Source: Schistosoma haematobium (Eukaryota; Platyhelminthes; Trematoda; Strigeidida; Schistosomatidae). Taken from it: DNA of 64,000 nucleotides. The translations under genes were made by a program, and so were the position numbers. Numbering within the stretch: position 1 is the stretch's first letter; the number at the start of each line of letters is the position of its first letter. A model generated the notes under the pieces. That model did not search any database and was not told the DNA's origin. It worked only from the letters and a program-made list of their open reading frames with translations. Location: contig NC_067202.1 of NCBI RefSeq assembly GCF_000699445.3, forward strand, positions 3,655,429 to 3,719,428, given 5' to 3'. This document shows, in pieces, positions 55,101 through 56,756 of the stretch.

Positions 55101-55665
55101 ACTTAGTGTTGCATCTACACCATGGTGAATAATTTTGAGCCATGTCAATTGAAGTCTATAACCAATGATTACGATGGTTACATGAACCCCGAGCCAGGTA
55201 GTGTCCATCTGATTAAATGGCTTAGTTTGTCGCTAACTTCATGAACTGATGCTGTCTTGGATCGGTCAATTCTAGATTTTTTCCAACCTACTGTCCTACG
55301 CTAGTCATCATTCCTTATACATATATACCTAAAGAGACTAATCAACTGCAGTATTGAGTACAAAAATAAGATAAATTACAAACCTTTGACAATTTATTCC
55401 AACCACTGAGGAAAAAAAAGGAAAACAACGATCTACAGTAGAAAATAAGAAAAAAGTATTATCCTATTAATAAGCTGATTACCTTAATTCCGTCTGTTAT
55501 TAAATTGTTAAATATGGTCGTAAGATTATCACTGATTAGATCCGATTTGCCGGTTATACAATTCTTAATGGAAGAATTTCCATCTATCATCATATTAGAA
55601 GAAGAAGAAGACTTAGTATTCGTTGAAACACAAACACGCCACATTTCCATACGACAAAAATCCGT
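3524..55665 (-). CDS. DMXL: DmX-like protein (rabconnectin-3 alpha / Rav1 homologue), 27 internal exons, both ends open
   Basis: Joined exons (minus strand, 5' to 3'): 55483-55665, 54212-54413, 53165-53479, 49028-49104, 46262-46760, 43749-44155, 42136-42312, 40443-40704, 38082-38146, 37532-37755, 36729-36916, 33950-34044, 32936-33148, 30666-30763, 28137-28355, 26122-26254, 24663-25195, 23443-23660, 22330-22427, 20001-20181, 18819-18982, 17185-17532, 15400-15796, 12186-12248, 10368-10815, 4780-4847, 3524-3783. Every junction is GT-AG and phases agree throughout, giving 6135 nt or 2045 codons. Family hallmarks appear in order: YLIVTACSDG, AVAYTSSQ, LDWVNAEDGGH, FHPRQLLEWMN, PGLSSLDQM, LDECGLRFLL, GWWIRS, FLLAGCLNDA, LALEVLTKLP, ACLKILAEEL, LLVYALHTRD. 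From family knowledge, DMXL proteins partner WDR7 to promote V1-Vo assembly of the V-ATPase on endosomes and synaptic vesicles. Start codon, promoter and C-terminal WD repeats lie outside the window. Boundaries were read by eye and no transcript was available. Confidence 0.9.
3784..4779. other. DMXL intron 26, nothing recognised
   Basis: AT-rich. An 89-codon minus frame at 4220-4489 has no family features and poor coding composition; I regard it as chance. Confidence 0.5.
4780..4847 (-). CDS. DMXL: DMXL exon 26 (small, tentative)
   Basis: 68 bp giving SKSRSPEKAVTRARDHAAAA plus IE, bounded by CATGACAG and GTGATT. The phase connects exons 25 and 27, but I do not recognise conserved family residues and the intron upstream is 5.5 kb, so other small exons could have been missed. 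Confidence 0.55.
4848..6090. other. Start of large DMXL intron 25, no gene seen
   Basis: AT-rich sequence with faint repeat similarity at 5140-5420 to the other decayed SINE-like copies. No coding signal. Confidence 0.4.
6425..7145 (-). mobile_element. RTE/CR1-like LINE fragment (3' end of RT ORF and tail)
   Basis: The minus-strand frame at 6799-7143 reads DNFTYLGSMIS, KLLVFDHRCLRNITHICWD and LHRLRWLGHVLRMPEHQLPR, the far C-terminal part of the endonuclease-reverse transcriptase of schistosome non-LTR elements. The 3' tail (6430-6800) ends in CAGT repeats at 6430-6445. 5'-truncated, with internal stops. Confidence 0.8.
7660..7740 (+). repeat. LINE 3'-terminal tail, inverted copy
   Basis: 'gtgcatatatgtatg' then 'gttgctcatgactgactgac' is the reverse complement of the terminus at 6430-6490, so the 6.43-7.74-kb segment is bounded by inverted termini. 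Confidence 0.55.
7974..8395 (+). mobile_element. Penelope-like element fragment (RT C-terminal part)
   Basis: The frame at 7974-8222 reads SVYRKPTWTGQYLNFHRFCP, LQHKRALVKCLFNK and NGYPLKFI, diagnostic of the post-RT part of Penelope-like retroelements. After a stop or frameshift the text resumes (SNSIVLRHRLKVAIKKTY, AAKLVVINED) to about 8390. No GIY-YIG endonuclease is seen. Truncated at both ends and dead. Confidence 0.8.
8437..8885 (+). repeat. R1 repeat, copy c
   Basis: Complete-looking copy: T-rich terminus 'tttatttatttttac', 'acattggtacaaggaggcac', 'gtgtgagg', a central GC-rich part, 'tatccaccaacc', and an end around 'gagtgctc'. Confidence 0.75.
8886..10367. other. Intronic sequence, nothing recognised
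   Basis: Rest of DMXL intron 25. Two short plus frames (9644-9844, 9917-10102) lack any family signature. Confidence 0.4.
10368..10815 (-). CDS. DMXL: DMXL exon 25
   Basis: 448 bp. Contains LLSQVLAASYFGLLVYALHT and RDTFTLYRLACARLDGKTWS with RVFGGTYR following, matching 'Y-SLLIYAL---D-HTLYRL----L----W--VFGGG'. A proline/threonine-rich tail follows. Acceptor ATATAG, donor GTAAGT. Confidence 0.94.
11405..11845 (+). repeat. SINE-like repeats with decayed hammerhead
   Basis: 11405-11560 resembles the tRNA-like head seen near 32.7 kb. 11588-11845 matches the 51.0-51.4-kb repeat. Its hammerhead (about 11630-11680) has A in place of the first C of the CUGANGA core and a broken stem III, so it should not cleave. 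Confidence 0.65.
12186..12248 (-). CDS. DMXL: DMXL exon 24 (small)
   Basis: A 63-bp exon encoding VDRLCVSGQIFRPNTEPSKW plus P. The 'P-(R/K)WPG' motif spans the junction with exon 25. Bounded by TTTTAG and GTAAGT, with agreeing phase. Confidence 0.85.
12340..12600 (-). mobile_element. LINE reverse-transcriptase fragment
   Basis: The minus strand reads FLDSKAAFDSVDREIVRQCL, GVPEKHINLVKALYSNTTSR, and after a stop SSAFATSSGV and LFPFLFNFIID. This is the palm region of an RTE/CR1-like RT. One in-frame stop and several changes show decay. Confidence 0.82.
12601..12840 (+). mobile_element. LINE 3' tail, plus orientation
   Basis: Encodes NGWRLCDMAQNRSQWRRCIH, the last residues of the LINE ORF, then the 3' UTR to a CAGT repeat at about 12836. 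It faces the minus-strand copy at 12840-13660, making an inverted pair. Confidence 0.75.
12840..13665 (-). mobile_element. LINE fragment (C-terminal ORF and 3' tail)
   Basis: The minus frame includes RDIRLSIKGRVYCAAVHSVS, LLVFDHRCLGNIAGVCWDH, LHRLRWLGHVLRMPEYRLPR, KTWHQCLKSLTSSLSHVGRC and NRSQWRRCIHSLSSLKLRD, ending at 13020, then the 3' UTR. 5'-truncated near 13590, where an inverted LINE terminus (gttgtagctgactgactg, 13639-13656) follows. Confidence 0.82.
13795..13880 (+). mobile_element. LINE 3'-end relic
   Basis: Reads RIAQDRVRWRILEGGLRSFT in one frame, the family's C-terminal peptide as also seen at 49.4 kb. Very short. Confidence 0.6.
14290..14510 (-). repeat. Decayed hammerhead SINE-like repeat
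   Basis: The reverse complement has 'actactgagtagtccca' and 'gccgtccagtcctcgcagg', the hammerhead landmarks of the family, but the GAAA box and core are mutated. Confidence 0.5.
14520..15050 (-). repeat. R1 repeat, copy d
   Basis: Reverse complement of copies c, g and h with the terminal 'aaataaataaataaa' at the right end. Full length or nearly so. Confidence 0.75.
15090..15290 (-). repeat. SINE-like repeat, minus strand
   Basis: A tRNA-like head on the minus strand at 15190-15285 (B-box remnant complement 'gagattgaactcaag') follows a decayed hammerhead-type tail. It sits just upstream of exon 23's donor side. Confidence 0.5.
15400..15796 (-). CDS. DMXL: DMXL exon 23
   Basis: 397 bp. MVHDLITCLESLPPP and LRNLCAALSGCIHQCL correspond to 'LIHDIL-TI--L--PP' and 'LRDLSVALSACIYQCL' of the family. 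Between them lies a Thr/Ser-rich and Cys-containing insert. Acceptor TTATAG, donor GTGAGT. Confidence 0.92.
15985..16097 (-). repeat. R1 repeat, partial copy e
   Basis: Only the terminal ~110 bp, from 'tcggtttaggcacctgagc' to 'aaataaataaataaatg'. Confidence 0.65.
16205..16352 (+). mobile_element. LINE 3' tail, plus orientation
   Basis: Ends 'cgttgtagctgactgactga', the same terminus as at 13.66 kb. Only the 3' UTR remains. Confidence 0.65.
16353..16995. other. DMXL intron 22, nothing recognised
   Basis: AT-rich with no coding signal or clear repeat. Confidence 0.4.
17000..17145 (+). repeat. SINE-like repeat tail with decayed hammerhead
   Basis: 'gaggagtcccacaataggg' and 'atggtggtctaacatcaatc' are shared with the 39.2-, 48.8- and 53.0-kb copies. 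The core and GAAA box are mutated. It abuts the donor side of DMXL exon 22 (exon starts at 17185). Confidence 0.6.
17185..17532 (-). CDS. DMXL: DMXL exon 22
   Basis: 116 codons, phase 0. Contains FLISLINFCDLYGSSGIRLP and VRIELSLLLGEL, matching the family 'LL--FL-YC-LH----L-SVRMELILL-QE' block, and later PISPMALIDGIPLLRTL. Acceptor TCTAG, donor GTAAAT. Confidence 0.9.
17890..18420 (+). repeat. R2 repeat, two diverged tandem units
   Basis: Units at 17900-18070 and 18180-18365 share 'catgaaatag-aactg', 'gaggcc/gaggtcg-tc-cacat' and 'tttttgat--gttggctcag'. A third relative lies at 41290-41700. Unclassified. Confidence 0.55.
18819..18982 (-). CDS. DMXL: DMXL exon 21
   Basis: 164 bp. Encodes AGILMNLSNVSPEIRDAELK and RLKTRYDWIK, comparable to the '-R--WL-' segment of the family. 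Acceptor ATTAG, donor GTATGT. The match is moderate, but phase and position are right. Confidence 0.8.
19640..19885 (-). repeat. Hammerhead-bearing repeat, core bases retained
   Basis: On the minus strand CTGATGA (19720-19726), GAAA (19702-19705) and a GUC cleavage triplet (ending 19694) are all present, but stem II and stem I have mismatches. Upstream of it is a decayed SINE-like body. Confidence 0.6.
20001..20181 (-). CDS. DMXL: DMXL exon 20
   Basis: 181 bp. LRQHVWQWLESELASVNTL corresponds to the 'LR-QLY-WLE-E---L' helix that follows the exon 19 block. Donor GTAGGT. The lysine/arginine-rich text beyond it is intronic read-through. Acceptor ATTAG. Confidence 0.85.
20390..20690 (+). repeat. 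tRNA-headed SINE with hammerhead (mutated)
   Basis: Head at about 20460-20535 with A box 'tggtctagtgcttaag' and B box 'ggttcgaatct', then a hammerhead at 20546-20593: CUGAGGA core and stem II are intact, but the first G of GAAA is U (20576) and stem I has one mismatch. The tail ends near 20690. It lies in the intron between exons 19 and 20. Confidence 0.8.
21030..21050. repeat. CT microsatellite
   Basis: Short pure run of CT units on the plus strand. Confidence 0.6.
21770..22290 (-). repeat. R1 repeat, copy f
   Basis: Minus-strand copy ending 'gtttaaataaataaataaag', immediately downstream of the donor of exon 19 (exon starts at 22330). Confidence 0.75.
22330..22427 (-). CDS. DMXL: DMXL exon 19
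   Basis: 98 bp. LKFIACLKILAEELSTLAAG is a highly conserved DMXL helix. Acceptor TAAAG, donor GTAAGT. Confidence 0.91.
22545..22960 (-). mobile_element. LINE 3' tail (minus)
   Basis: Same tail as 6430-6800: CAGT-like terminus and 'ctacaacgta' at the left, a segment of NGWRLCVTWFRIDHNGVGVH type in the opposite strand frame, and loss of the upstream ORF at about 22950. Confidence 0.75.
23443..23660 (-). CDS. DMXL: DMXL exon 18
   Basis: 218 bp. Contains DQFTIEWSDDNDDQTDHDD, comparable to the acidic '-W-DDE' segment of the family, then a glutamine/serine-rich linker. Acceptor ACTAG, donor GTAATT. Phase agrees with both neighbours. Confidence 0.8.
23985..24275. repeat. SINE-like repeats, decayed
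   Basis: 24185-24270 is a minus-strand tRNA-like head (complement of the B box 'cgggaatcgaacccatgaac'). 23995-24100 is another decayed copy. Confidence 0.55.
24663..25195 (-). CDS. DMXL: DMXL exon 17
   Basis: 533 bp, the longest exon seen. GDPLAALQTLLEG, VFKFYTYLQSHPLVLRH, LERRLYFRTAHHYFILGCPT and LALEVLTKLP follow the family order. A serine-rich tail follows. Acceptor ATTTTAG, donor GTATGT. Confidence 0.94.
25200..26121. other. DMXL intron 16, unclassified repeat-like sequence
   Basis: 25390-26060 has a different base composition, with open frames on both strands (25396-25734 minus, 25718-25951 plus), and an end 'gttgaataaagctattatta' that looks like a polyadenylated element terminus. No protein family recognised. 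Confidence 0.35.
26122..26254 (-). CDS. DMXL: DMXL exon 16
   Basis: 133 bp. Encodes LREHIIKHQDPFLRSMAFWT, comparable to the segment after the 'VIARLYE' block ('DPFLRS-A-W'). It contains a short Thr/Ser/Gln-rich part. Acceptor TGACAG, donor GTTAGT. Confidence 0.86.
26255..27515. other. DMXL intron 15, mostly unassigned
   Basis: 26390-26680 resembles other decayed SINE-like pieces. The rest is AT-rich with an A tract at 27168-27180. No gene. Confidence 0.4.
27518..28035 (+). repeat. R1 repeat, copy g
   Basis: From 'ttcatttatttaaacacatg' to 'caggatatttgggggc'. It is one of the best-preserved copies and produces misleading open frames on both strands. It ends about 100 bp before exon 15. Confidence 0.8.
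28137..28355 (-). CDS. DMXL: DMXL exon 15
   Basis: 219 bp. Encodes ENFFRSDFTPG, AKLNAFRLLSQHKYLQAAGL and FLLAGCLNDAVRVCLDTLKD, an unmistakable DMXL/Rav1 segment. The acceptor is placed at CTACCAG because that restores the split lysine codon from exon 14. The open frame upstream (28356-28381) is intronic. Confidence 0.93.
28545..28695 (-). repeat. Sm-alpha-like hammerhead repeat (mutated)
   Basis: On the minus strand the core reads CTCATGA instead of CTGATGA and GAAA is AAAA; stem II 'gtcccaaataggac' and 'cgcgcgtc' are kept. Two catalytic losses, so inactive by family rules. Confidence 0.75.
28875..28995 (+). repeat. Sm-alpha-like hammerhead repeat (mutated)
   Basis: 'ctgacgagtcccaaatag' at 28942, GAAA at 28963-28966, but the cleavage triplet carries A at 28973 in place of the conserved U, and stem II is weakened. 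It points the opposite way from the copy at 28.6 kb. Confidence 0.7.
29085..29590 (+). repeat. R1 repeat, copy h
   Basis: From 'tttattttaacacatag' to 'accagggcatttggagg'. Near full length. Confidence 0.8.
30020..30480. repeat. GC-rich unclassified block
   Basis: Markedly GC-richer than its surroundings, with long frames on the minus strand (30022-30534). The right part ('agctccacgaccaaac', 'agctcagagaacaaaactcc') recurs at 7430-7490, so it is part of a dispersed element. Product not recognised. Confidence 0.5.
30666..30763 (-). CDS. DMXL: DMXL exon 14
   Basis: 98 bp. MARTAFQNTKDPMESAVFYL and AMHKAKMVAALFK match the 'KDPLDAALFYLAMKKK-VVWGLF' block. Acceptor CTAACAG, donor GTAAAT. Confidence 0.92.
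30800..31170 (-). mobile_element. Strongly decayed LINE ORF fragment
   Basis: The minus strand aligns by eye to the 'LLVFDHRCL...LHRLRWLGHVLRM' segment, but with many stops and substitutions. The left end 'ccgctcctagctttcttcc' is the shared landmark. Confidence 0.6.
31171..32375. other. DMXL intron 13, nothing recognised
   Basis: AT-rich with no convincing repeat or coding signal. Confidence 0.4.
32380..32490 (+). repeat. Sm-alpha-like hammerhead repeat (cleavage base mutated)
   Basis: CTGATGA at 32431-32437, stem II 'gtcccaaacaggac' and GAAA at 32452-32455 are canonical, but the cleavage nucleotide is G (32463) and stem I has eroded. Confidence 0.8.
32640..32835 (+). repeat. tRNA-headed Sm-alpha-like repeat, decayed
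   Basis: A head with 'gtagctaagcagataac' and B-box remnant 'gaactgggttcattatg' is followed by a degenerate hammerhead ('tttcaaataggacagaat'). It ends close to exon 13 (starts at 32936). Confidence 0.65.
32936..33148 (-). CDS. DMXL: DMXL exon 13
   Basis: 71 codons, phase 0. LVWAYHSDSQEELLSQLP and GCGWWIRSESLLIRCAEK match the 'WA-HSEAEEELL' and 'GWWVRN--TLRRC-EK' blocks of DMXL/Rav1. Acceptor TTTCAG, donor GTATGT. Confidence 0.93.
33216..33270. repeat. AAT/AGT low-complexity tract
   Basis: About 55 bp of ATA-type triplets; explains isoleucine-rich frames on both strands. Confidence 0.75.
33950..34044 (-). CDS. DMXL: DMXL exon 12
   Basis: 95 bp. Encodes LDECGLRFLLTVQLYSYLSK and TLPPARRSQLL, nearly the family consensus. 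Too short to appear as a long reading frame. Acceptor AAAG, donor GTAAGT. Confidence 0.92.
34170..34320 (-). repeat. SINE-like repeat, hammerhead core retained
   Basis: The minus strand has CTGAGGA (34211-34217), GAAA (34192-34195) and a GUC triplet ending at 34184. Stem III has one mismatch and stem I is poor. The minus-strand tRNA-like head is at 34245-34315. Confidence 0.65.
34321..36470. other. DMXL intron 11, unassigned
   Basis: AT-rich. 35098-35155 resembles a decayed LINE terminus ('cttgaactgatgaatatatg'). Frames at 35231-35452 and 35780-36097 carry no family signature. Confidence 0.4.
36470..36615 (-). mobile_element. LTR relic related to the 56.5-kb LTR
   Basis: 'ctacttataactgtacgcg' and 'taggtagcacacaccat' parallel 'ctgcttatatcaatata' and 'agtagcacacaccac' at 56608-56637, with a similar C/T-rich run upstream. 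Confidence 0.5.
36729..36916 (-). CDS. DMXL: DMXL exon 11
   Basis: 188 bp. LPGLSSLDQMYLLGIADLMA is a clear family block. The donor is GTTATT, weaker than the others. Without splicing here the frame reaches a stop two codons later, so the splice is needed, and exon 12 resumes in phase with LDECG. Acceptor ACATAG. Confidence 0.85.
37055..37235 (-). repeat. Sm-alpha-like repeat, decayed hammerhead
   Basis: Minus strand 'gctcacgagtcctaaattgg' with a mutated core and a GGAA box in place of GAAA. A second fragment follows. Confidence 0.6.
37532..37755 (-). CDS. DMXL: DMXL exon 10
   Basis: 224 bp. An acidic DDDLNLSSNNNDDDDYD start, then FSIWSLKPAALARSIQFSED and ARLLADQ, comparable to the segment before the 'LPGL' motif in DMXL proteins. 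Acceptor CTTTAG, donor GTAAGT. Confidence 0.82.
38082..38146 (-). CDS. DMXL: DMXL exon 9 (small)
   Basis: A 65-bp exon, 22 residues (INEWNNEHGLTDDSSIFEIQ), bounded by CCAG and GTATGT. It is supported mainly by phase: it takes one base from exon 8 and returns the frame to phase 0 for exon 10. Too short for the homology search alone to prove. Confidence 0.65.
38450..38885 (-). repeat. Long SINE-like element with near-intact hammerhead
   Basis: A ~430-bp unit, inverted relative to the copy at 52690-53110 and very similar to it, including the tRNA-like head (A box, and B box as complement of 'gggattcgaacacaggac'). Hammerhead on minus 38532-38579: CTGAGGA, GAAA, CGG/CCG stem III, GUC, and a 5-bp stem I are all present. 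Stem II has a bulge and a G-U pair. Confidence 0.8.
39235..39405 (+). repeat. SINE-like repeat with hammerhead, one core change
   Basis: B box 'ggttcgagtcg' at the left. Hammerhead 39271-39318 with stems II and III and GAAA intact, but U in place of the first core C (39279). Confidence 0.78.
39406..40442. other. DMXL intron 8, nothing recognised
   Basis: AT-rich with no repeat or coding signal that I can support. Confidence 0.4.
40443..40704 (-). CDS. DMXL: DMXL exon 8
   Basis: 262 bp. A threonine/serine-rich stretch followed by IPPLPLYVLLAVDSLQ, matching the 'PPLPL-ALLAAD' motif of the family. Acceptor ATGTAG, donor GTATGT. Confidence 0.88.
41290..41710 (+). repeat. R2 repeat, third copy
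   Basis: Shares 'cctcacaccttggaaaaata', 'cttctttctgag', 'tttgaggctggtcacat' and 'gagtttttgatgtt' with 18.2-18.4 kb. Confidence 0.5.
41755..41865 (+). mobile_element. LINE ORF relic
   Basis: Reads LRWSGHVLRMRNHRLPQC, the conserved C-terminal peptide of the LINE family. Confidence 0.65.
42136..42312 (-). CDS. DMXL: DMXL exon 7 (start of Rav1-type core)
   Basis: 59 codons, phase 0 both ends. Encodes LPQFHPRQLLEWMNLGHLRR then IKAILAHLTRCL, one of the most conserved blocks of DMXL/Rav1 proteins. Acceptor GTTAG, donor GTACGC. Confidence 0.93.
42463..42543. repeat. Long AT microsatellite
   Basis: 81 bp of uninterrupted AT units. Confidence 0.95.
42690..43058 (-). repeat. R1 repeat, copy i, ending in AT microsatellite
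   Basis: Minus-strand copy recognisable from 'ccagatgcacaggtacgac' to 'ctccctaagaaaaccacctg'. Its terminal third is replaced by the AT run at 43059. Confidence 0.75.
43059..43109. repeat. Second AT microsatellite
   Basis: 51 bp of AT units; accounts for the Tyr-Ile repeats of two spurious frames. Confidence 0.95.
43749..44155 (-). CDS. DMXL: DMXL exon 6 (Ser/Thr-rich linker)
   Basis: 407 bp. Mostly a low-complexity serine/threonine/asparagine linker, unlikely to be conserved, ending in LLSNLGLFEAIQ, which leads into the Rav1-type core as in other DMXL proteins. Acceptor TTTCAG, donor GTAATC. Confidence 0.85.
44285..44670. repeat. Two opposed SINE-like repeats
   Basis: 44285-44460 minus (head complement 'gaaattgaaccgaagac' and hammerhead with GGAA) and 44500-44670 plus ('gtcatgagttccattcccg', degenerate hammerhead with GAGT in place of GAAA). 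Both are dead. Confidence 0.6.
44720..45330. repeat. Cluster of decayed Sm-alpha-like repeats
   Basis: Contains 'catgcatcctgagaggattg', a minus-strand hammerhead remnant at 44820-44870, a head remnant at 44930-45000, and a further minus-strand remnant at 45180-45330. No intact core. Confidence 0.5.
45640..46090 (+). mobile_element. Decayed LINE fragment, plus strand
   Basis: Reads LLYGCETYSLKN, FDYKCLGSISSI, DVKSVDEIVNLHLSR and, after stops, the tail including 'ggttggagtccgctcgacc'. Same family as 12.8-13.6 kb. Confidence 0.7.
46262..46760 (-). CDS. DMXL: DMXL exon 5 (WD region)
   Basis: 499 bp. Contains LDWVNAEDGGHLLSIIIDS, later GWKPIACTRIV and WLRDGLLLISAKTELQLFSQ, all conserved DMXL segments of WD-blade type. 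A serine-rich, lysine-bearing linker sits in the middle. Acceptor ATTAG, donor GTAAGT. Confidence 0.92.
46825..47050 (+). repeat. tRNA-headed SINE-like repeat, decayed hammerhead
   Basis: Head with 'agtggattagaggttaaac' and B box 'agttcgatcacc'. Hammerhead with CUGAGGC in place of CUGAGGA and a broken stem III. Confidence 0.65.
47051..48640. other. DMXL intron 4, nothing recognised
   Basis: AT-rich. The plus frame at 47400-47585 has no family signature. Confidence 0.4.
48740..48890 (+). repeat. SINE-like repeat; hammerhead with single G8 to C change
   Basis: B box 'tgggttcgaatctcg', then hammerhead 48786-48833. Stems I (5 bp), II (GTCC/GGAC) and III (CGG/CCG), GAAA and GUC are intact, but the core reads CUGAGCA, changing the general-acid G (48799). 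It lies 140 bp from exon 4. Confidence 0.85.
49028..49104 (-). CDS. DMXL: DMXL exon 4
   Basis: A 77-bp exon that continues exon 3 exactly as in the family: the ECES(T/S)GG motif spans the junction and runs into CEWILEDTIEL. Acceptor TTTCTAG, donor GTAATT. It lies about 4 kb downstream of exon 3, with several SINE-like copies between. Confidence 0.88.
49380..49490 (+). mobile_element. LINE 3'-end relic
   Basis: Reads RIVQDRVGWRMLAGGLCSSM, the C-terminal peptide of the schistosome LINE family, then loses similarity. Confidence 0.65.
49491..50990. other. DMXL intron 3, part; possible solo LTR, otherwise nothing
   Basis: 49480-49790 starts with TGTG and has an A-rich polyadenylation-like part and a CA-type end, which would fit a solo LTR, but no target-site duplication was established. 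The rest is AT-rich and unassigned. Confidence 0.3.
51000..51200 (+). repeat. Repeat D unit lacking the hammerhead 5' half
   Basis: Starts at 'cacgaaacccgggtccaggg', the 3' half of the hammerhead at 51.35 kb, and runs through the common tail. With the unit at 51225-51420 it forms a direct repeat. Confidence 0.75.
51225..51420 (+). repeat. tRNA-headed SINE-like element with intact hammerhead
   Basis: A box 'tagctcagtgg' (51237-51247) and B box 'gatcgaatcc' (51281-51290) as in an internal pol III promoter, then the ribozyme (see separate entry), then the common tail. Structure follows the Sm-alpha repeats known from schistosomes. Confidence 0.82.
51325..51373 (+). ncRNA. Type I hammerhead ribozyme, core intact
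   Basis: CUGACGA core at 51333-51339 (position 7 may vary). Stem II is GUGC/GCAC (51340-51343 with 51350-51353) around a 6-nt loop. GAAA at 51354-51357. Stem III is CCC/GGG with no loop (51358-51363). Cleavage triplet GUC ends at 51365. Stem I pairs 51327-51332 with 51366-51371 (6 bp, one G-U). The loopless, self-complementary stem III suggests action as a dimer, as proposed for other short-stem hammerheads. Activity is inferred. Confidence 0.8.
51421..52685. other. DMXL intron 3, remainder; nothing recognised
   Basis: AT-rich. A short AG-repeat run lies at 52342-52358. No coding signal. Confidence 0.4.
52690..53110 (+). repeat. Long SINE-like element, plus copy
   Basis: Inverted partner of 38450-38885. 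Begins 'aaaaccccttctgatgctaa', includes a tRNA-like head (A box 'tggtttagttggttaag', B box 'tgttcgagtccc') and a hammerhead that has lost core bases (CUGUUGGGG type). It ends 55 bp before exon 3. Confidence 0.8.
53165..53479 (-). CDS. DMXL: DMXL exon 3 (WD region)
   Basis: 315 bp. It encodes HDQFTWEEWQMPL, then AYSGRLAVAYTSSQ and IYITVYECESSG, all typical of the family, with an asparagine/serine-rich insert between. The last codon is split, and glycine is completed by exon 4. Acceptor TTTTTTTTCAG, donor GTAAGT. Confidence 0.9.
53480..54211. other. DMXL intron 2, decayed repeat
   Basis: 53760-54160 shows faint similarity to the 11.6-kb and 51-kb repeats. No gene. Confidence 0.4.
54212..54413 (-). 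CDS. DMXL: DMXL exon 2 (WD blade)
   Basis: 202 bp, phase 0 in, one base carried out. It encodes PPYLIVTACSDGCLRFWRC, a WD blade ending that is strongly characteristic of DMXL proteins. Acceptor ATCTAG, donor GTAAAA. Confidence 0.88.
54590..54790 (-). repeat. Sm-alpha-like repeat, decayed
   Basis: Minus strand 'gctgacgaatcacagatagg' with GUAA in place of GAAA. A head remnant is present at 54690-54780. Confidence 0.6.
55095..55325 (-). mobile_element. Decayed LINE 3' segment
   Basis: Complement of the LINE tail ('gagccatgtcaattgaagtc', 'ccaggtagtgtccatctg'), with many substitutions. Confidence 0.55.
55483..55665 (-). CDS. DMXL: DMXL exon 1 of window (WD-repeat region)
   Basis: 61 codons, phase 0 at both ends. 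The acceptor follows a T-rich tract ending TTTTTTAG and the donor is GTAATC. The text begins TDFCRMEMWRVCV, matching the conserved 'D..CR.W' end of a WD blade in DMXL proteins, then a serine/asparagine-rich insert. Earlier exons, including the start codon, must lie beyond the gypsy palindrome. Confidence 0.75.
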
Positions 55666-55849
55666 CTAAAAAAGGAGATGTAAAATAATCGGGAGAGAGA
55701 ATGCATAACAAAGATCTCATTCATTGAATAATTTTACCACGTTATTGTTTATTCACTTCAAATAATTCTTATGACACAAATACTAGCGATATCATATAAC
55801 AACGTAGGGCCTACATTGGTTCAAGTTGTCGTACTATATATCAACACAG

Positions 55850-56165
55850 TGATGTCAAATTATTAGGATAAATATTAGAGTAGTAAAAGTATAATGAATG
55901 AGAACACCAGTGGGGACAATCAAATGTGTTCTTAATATAACATTACACAACAGCTTGGTAAAATCTGAGAACCATAAATAAATACTTCATTTGCAGTATA
56001 TCAATCAATTGTCTAAAACTGTGTTGTTCCCTCATTTCTATAAAAATTACTCTCTGCTCTCGTTCTCTTCTTTTTGATTTGCTCAACCTTCCTCCGTCAG
56101 GCATTCGACATTCGATTGGTGATACATACCACTTATATCTGTTGACATCACTGGCATATACCACA
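55850..56165 (-). mobile_element. LTR-like unit B (truncated)
   Basis: On the minus strand it starts TGTGGTATATGCC, parallel to unit A's TGTGGTGTGTGC, and keeps the same order of C/T-rich and A/T-rich parts. It is cut at about 55850 by a LINE terminus ('cctacattggttcaag', 55810-55826). Confidence 0.55.
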
Positions 56166-56638
56166 AAAGTAAAAACAATATCAGTGATCGTGAAAAACCT
56201 TATTCACACACAGCATAATTAGAGAAAAAACAATAAATATGCAAAAAAAAAACCGTATAGAACAAATTTAAAAACCCGAATATCAAGGATAATCAAATAG
56301 TGAGTGCATATACGGTATTATTCTTCTAGGGTGAGATAATACAGGGGAGAACAACCGAAATTTATGTAGTACAAAATTACAGAGTTACTTGATAAAATAG
56401 AAAAACCATATAATAAATCGTTAATTTGCAAATTATCAATCCATCATATCAAACCGGACTGTTGCTGTTGCAATCATCAATTCAATGTCTCACATTTCAT
56501 TGTTCATGCGTTTTCTTACAAATTGCATTGTGTTCCCGCTCTTCTTTTCTTGATCTTCCCCCATCTTCTGCTGCCAGACATTACGTTTTTAACTCGCGTC
56601 ATATACTGCTTATATCAATATAAGTAGCACACACCACA
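56166..56638 (-). mobile_element. LTR-like unit A (3' LTR of the gypsy element)
   Basis: It follows a G-rich polypurine tract (AAAAGGGGGGACGAG on minus, 56641-56655) directly downstream of the integrase end, as expected for a 3' LTR. About 470 bp. Its two-fold repetition with unit B is imperfect. Confidence 0.65.
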
Positions 56639-56756
56639 CTCGTCCCCCCTTTTAATAAGTTGTCGTCGTAGTCTTTCTGATCGCCGTACCGTTGTCTTCT
56701 TTGGTGCTTTTCGTGACTCCCACCCATGATGATCTTGAAACCATCTCTACAGTTGA

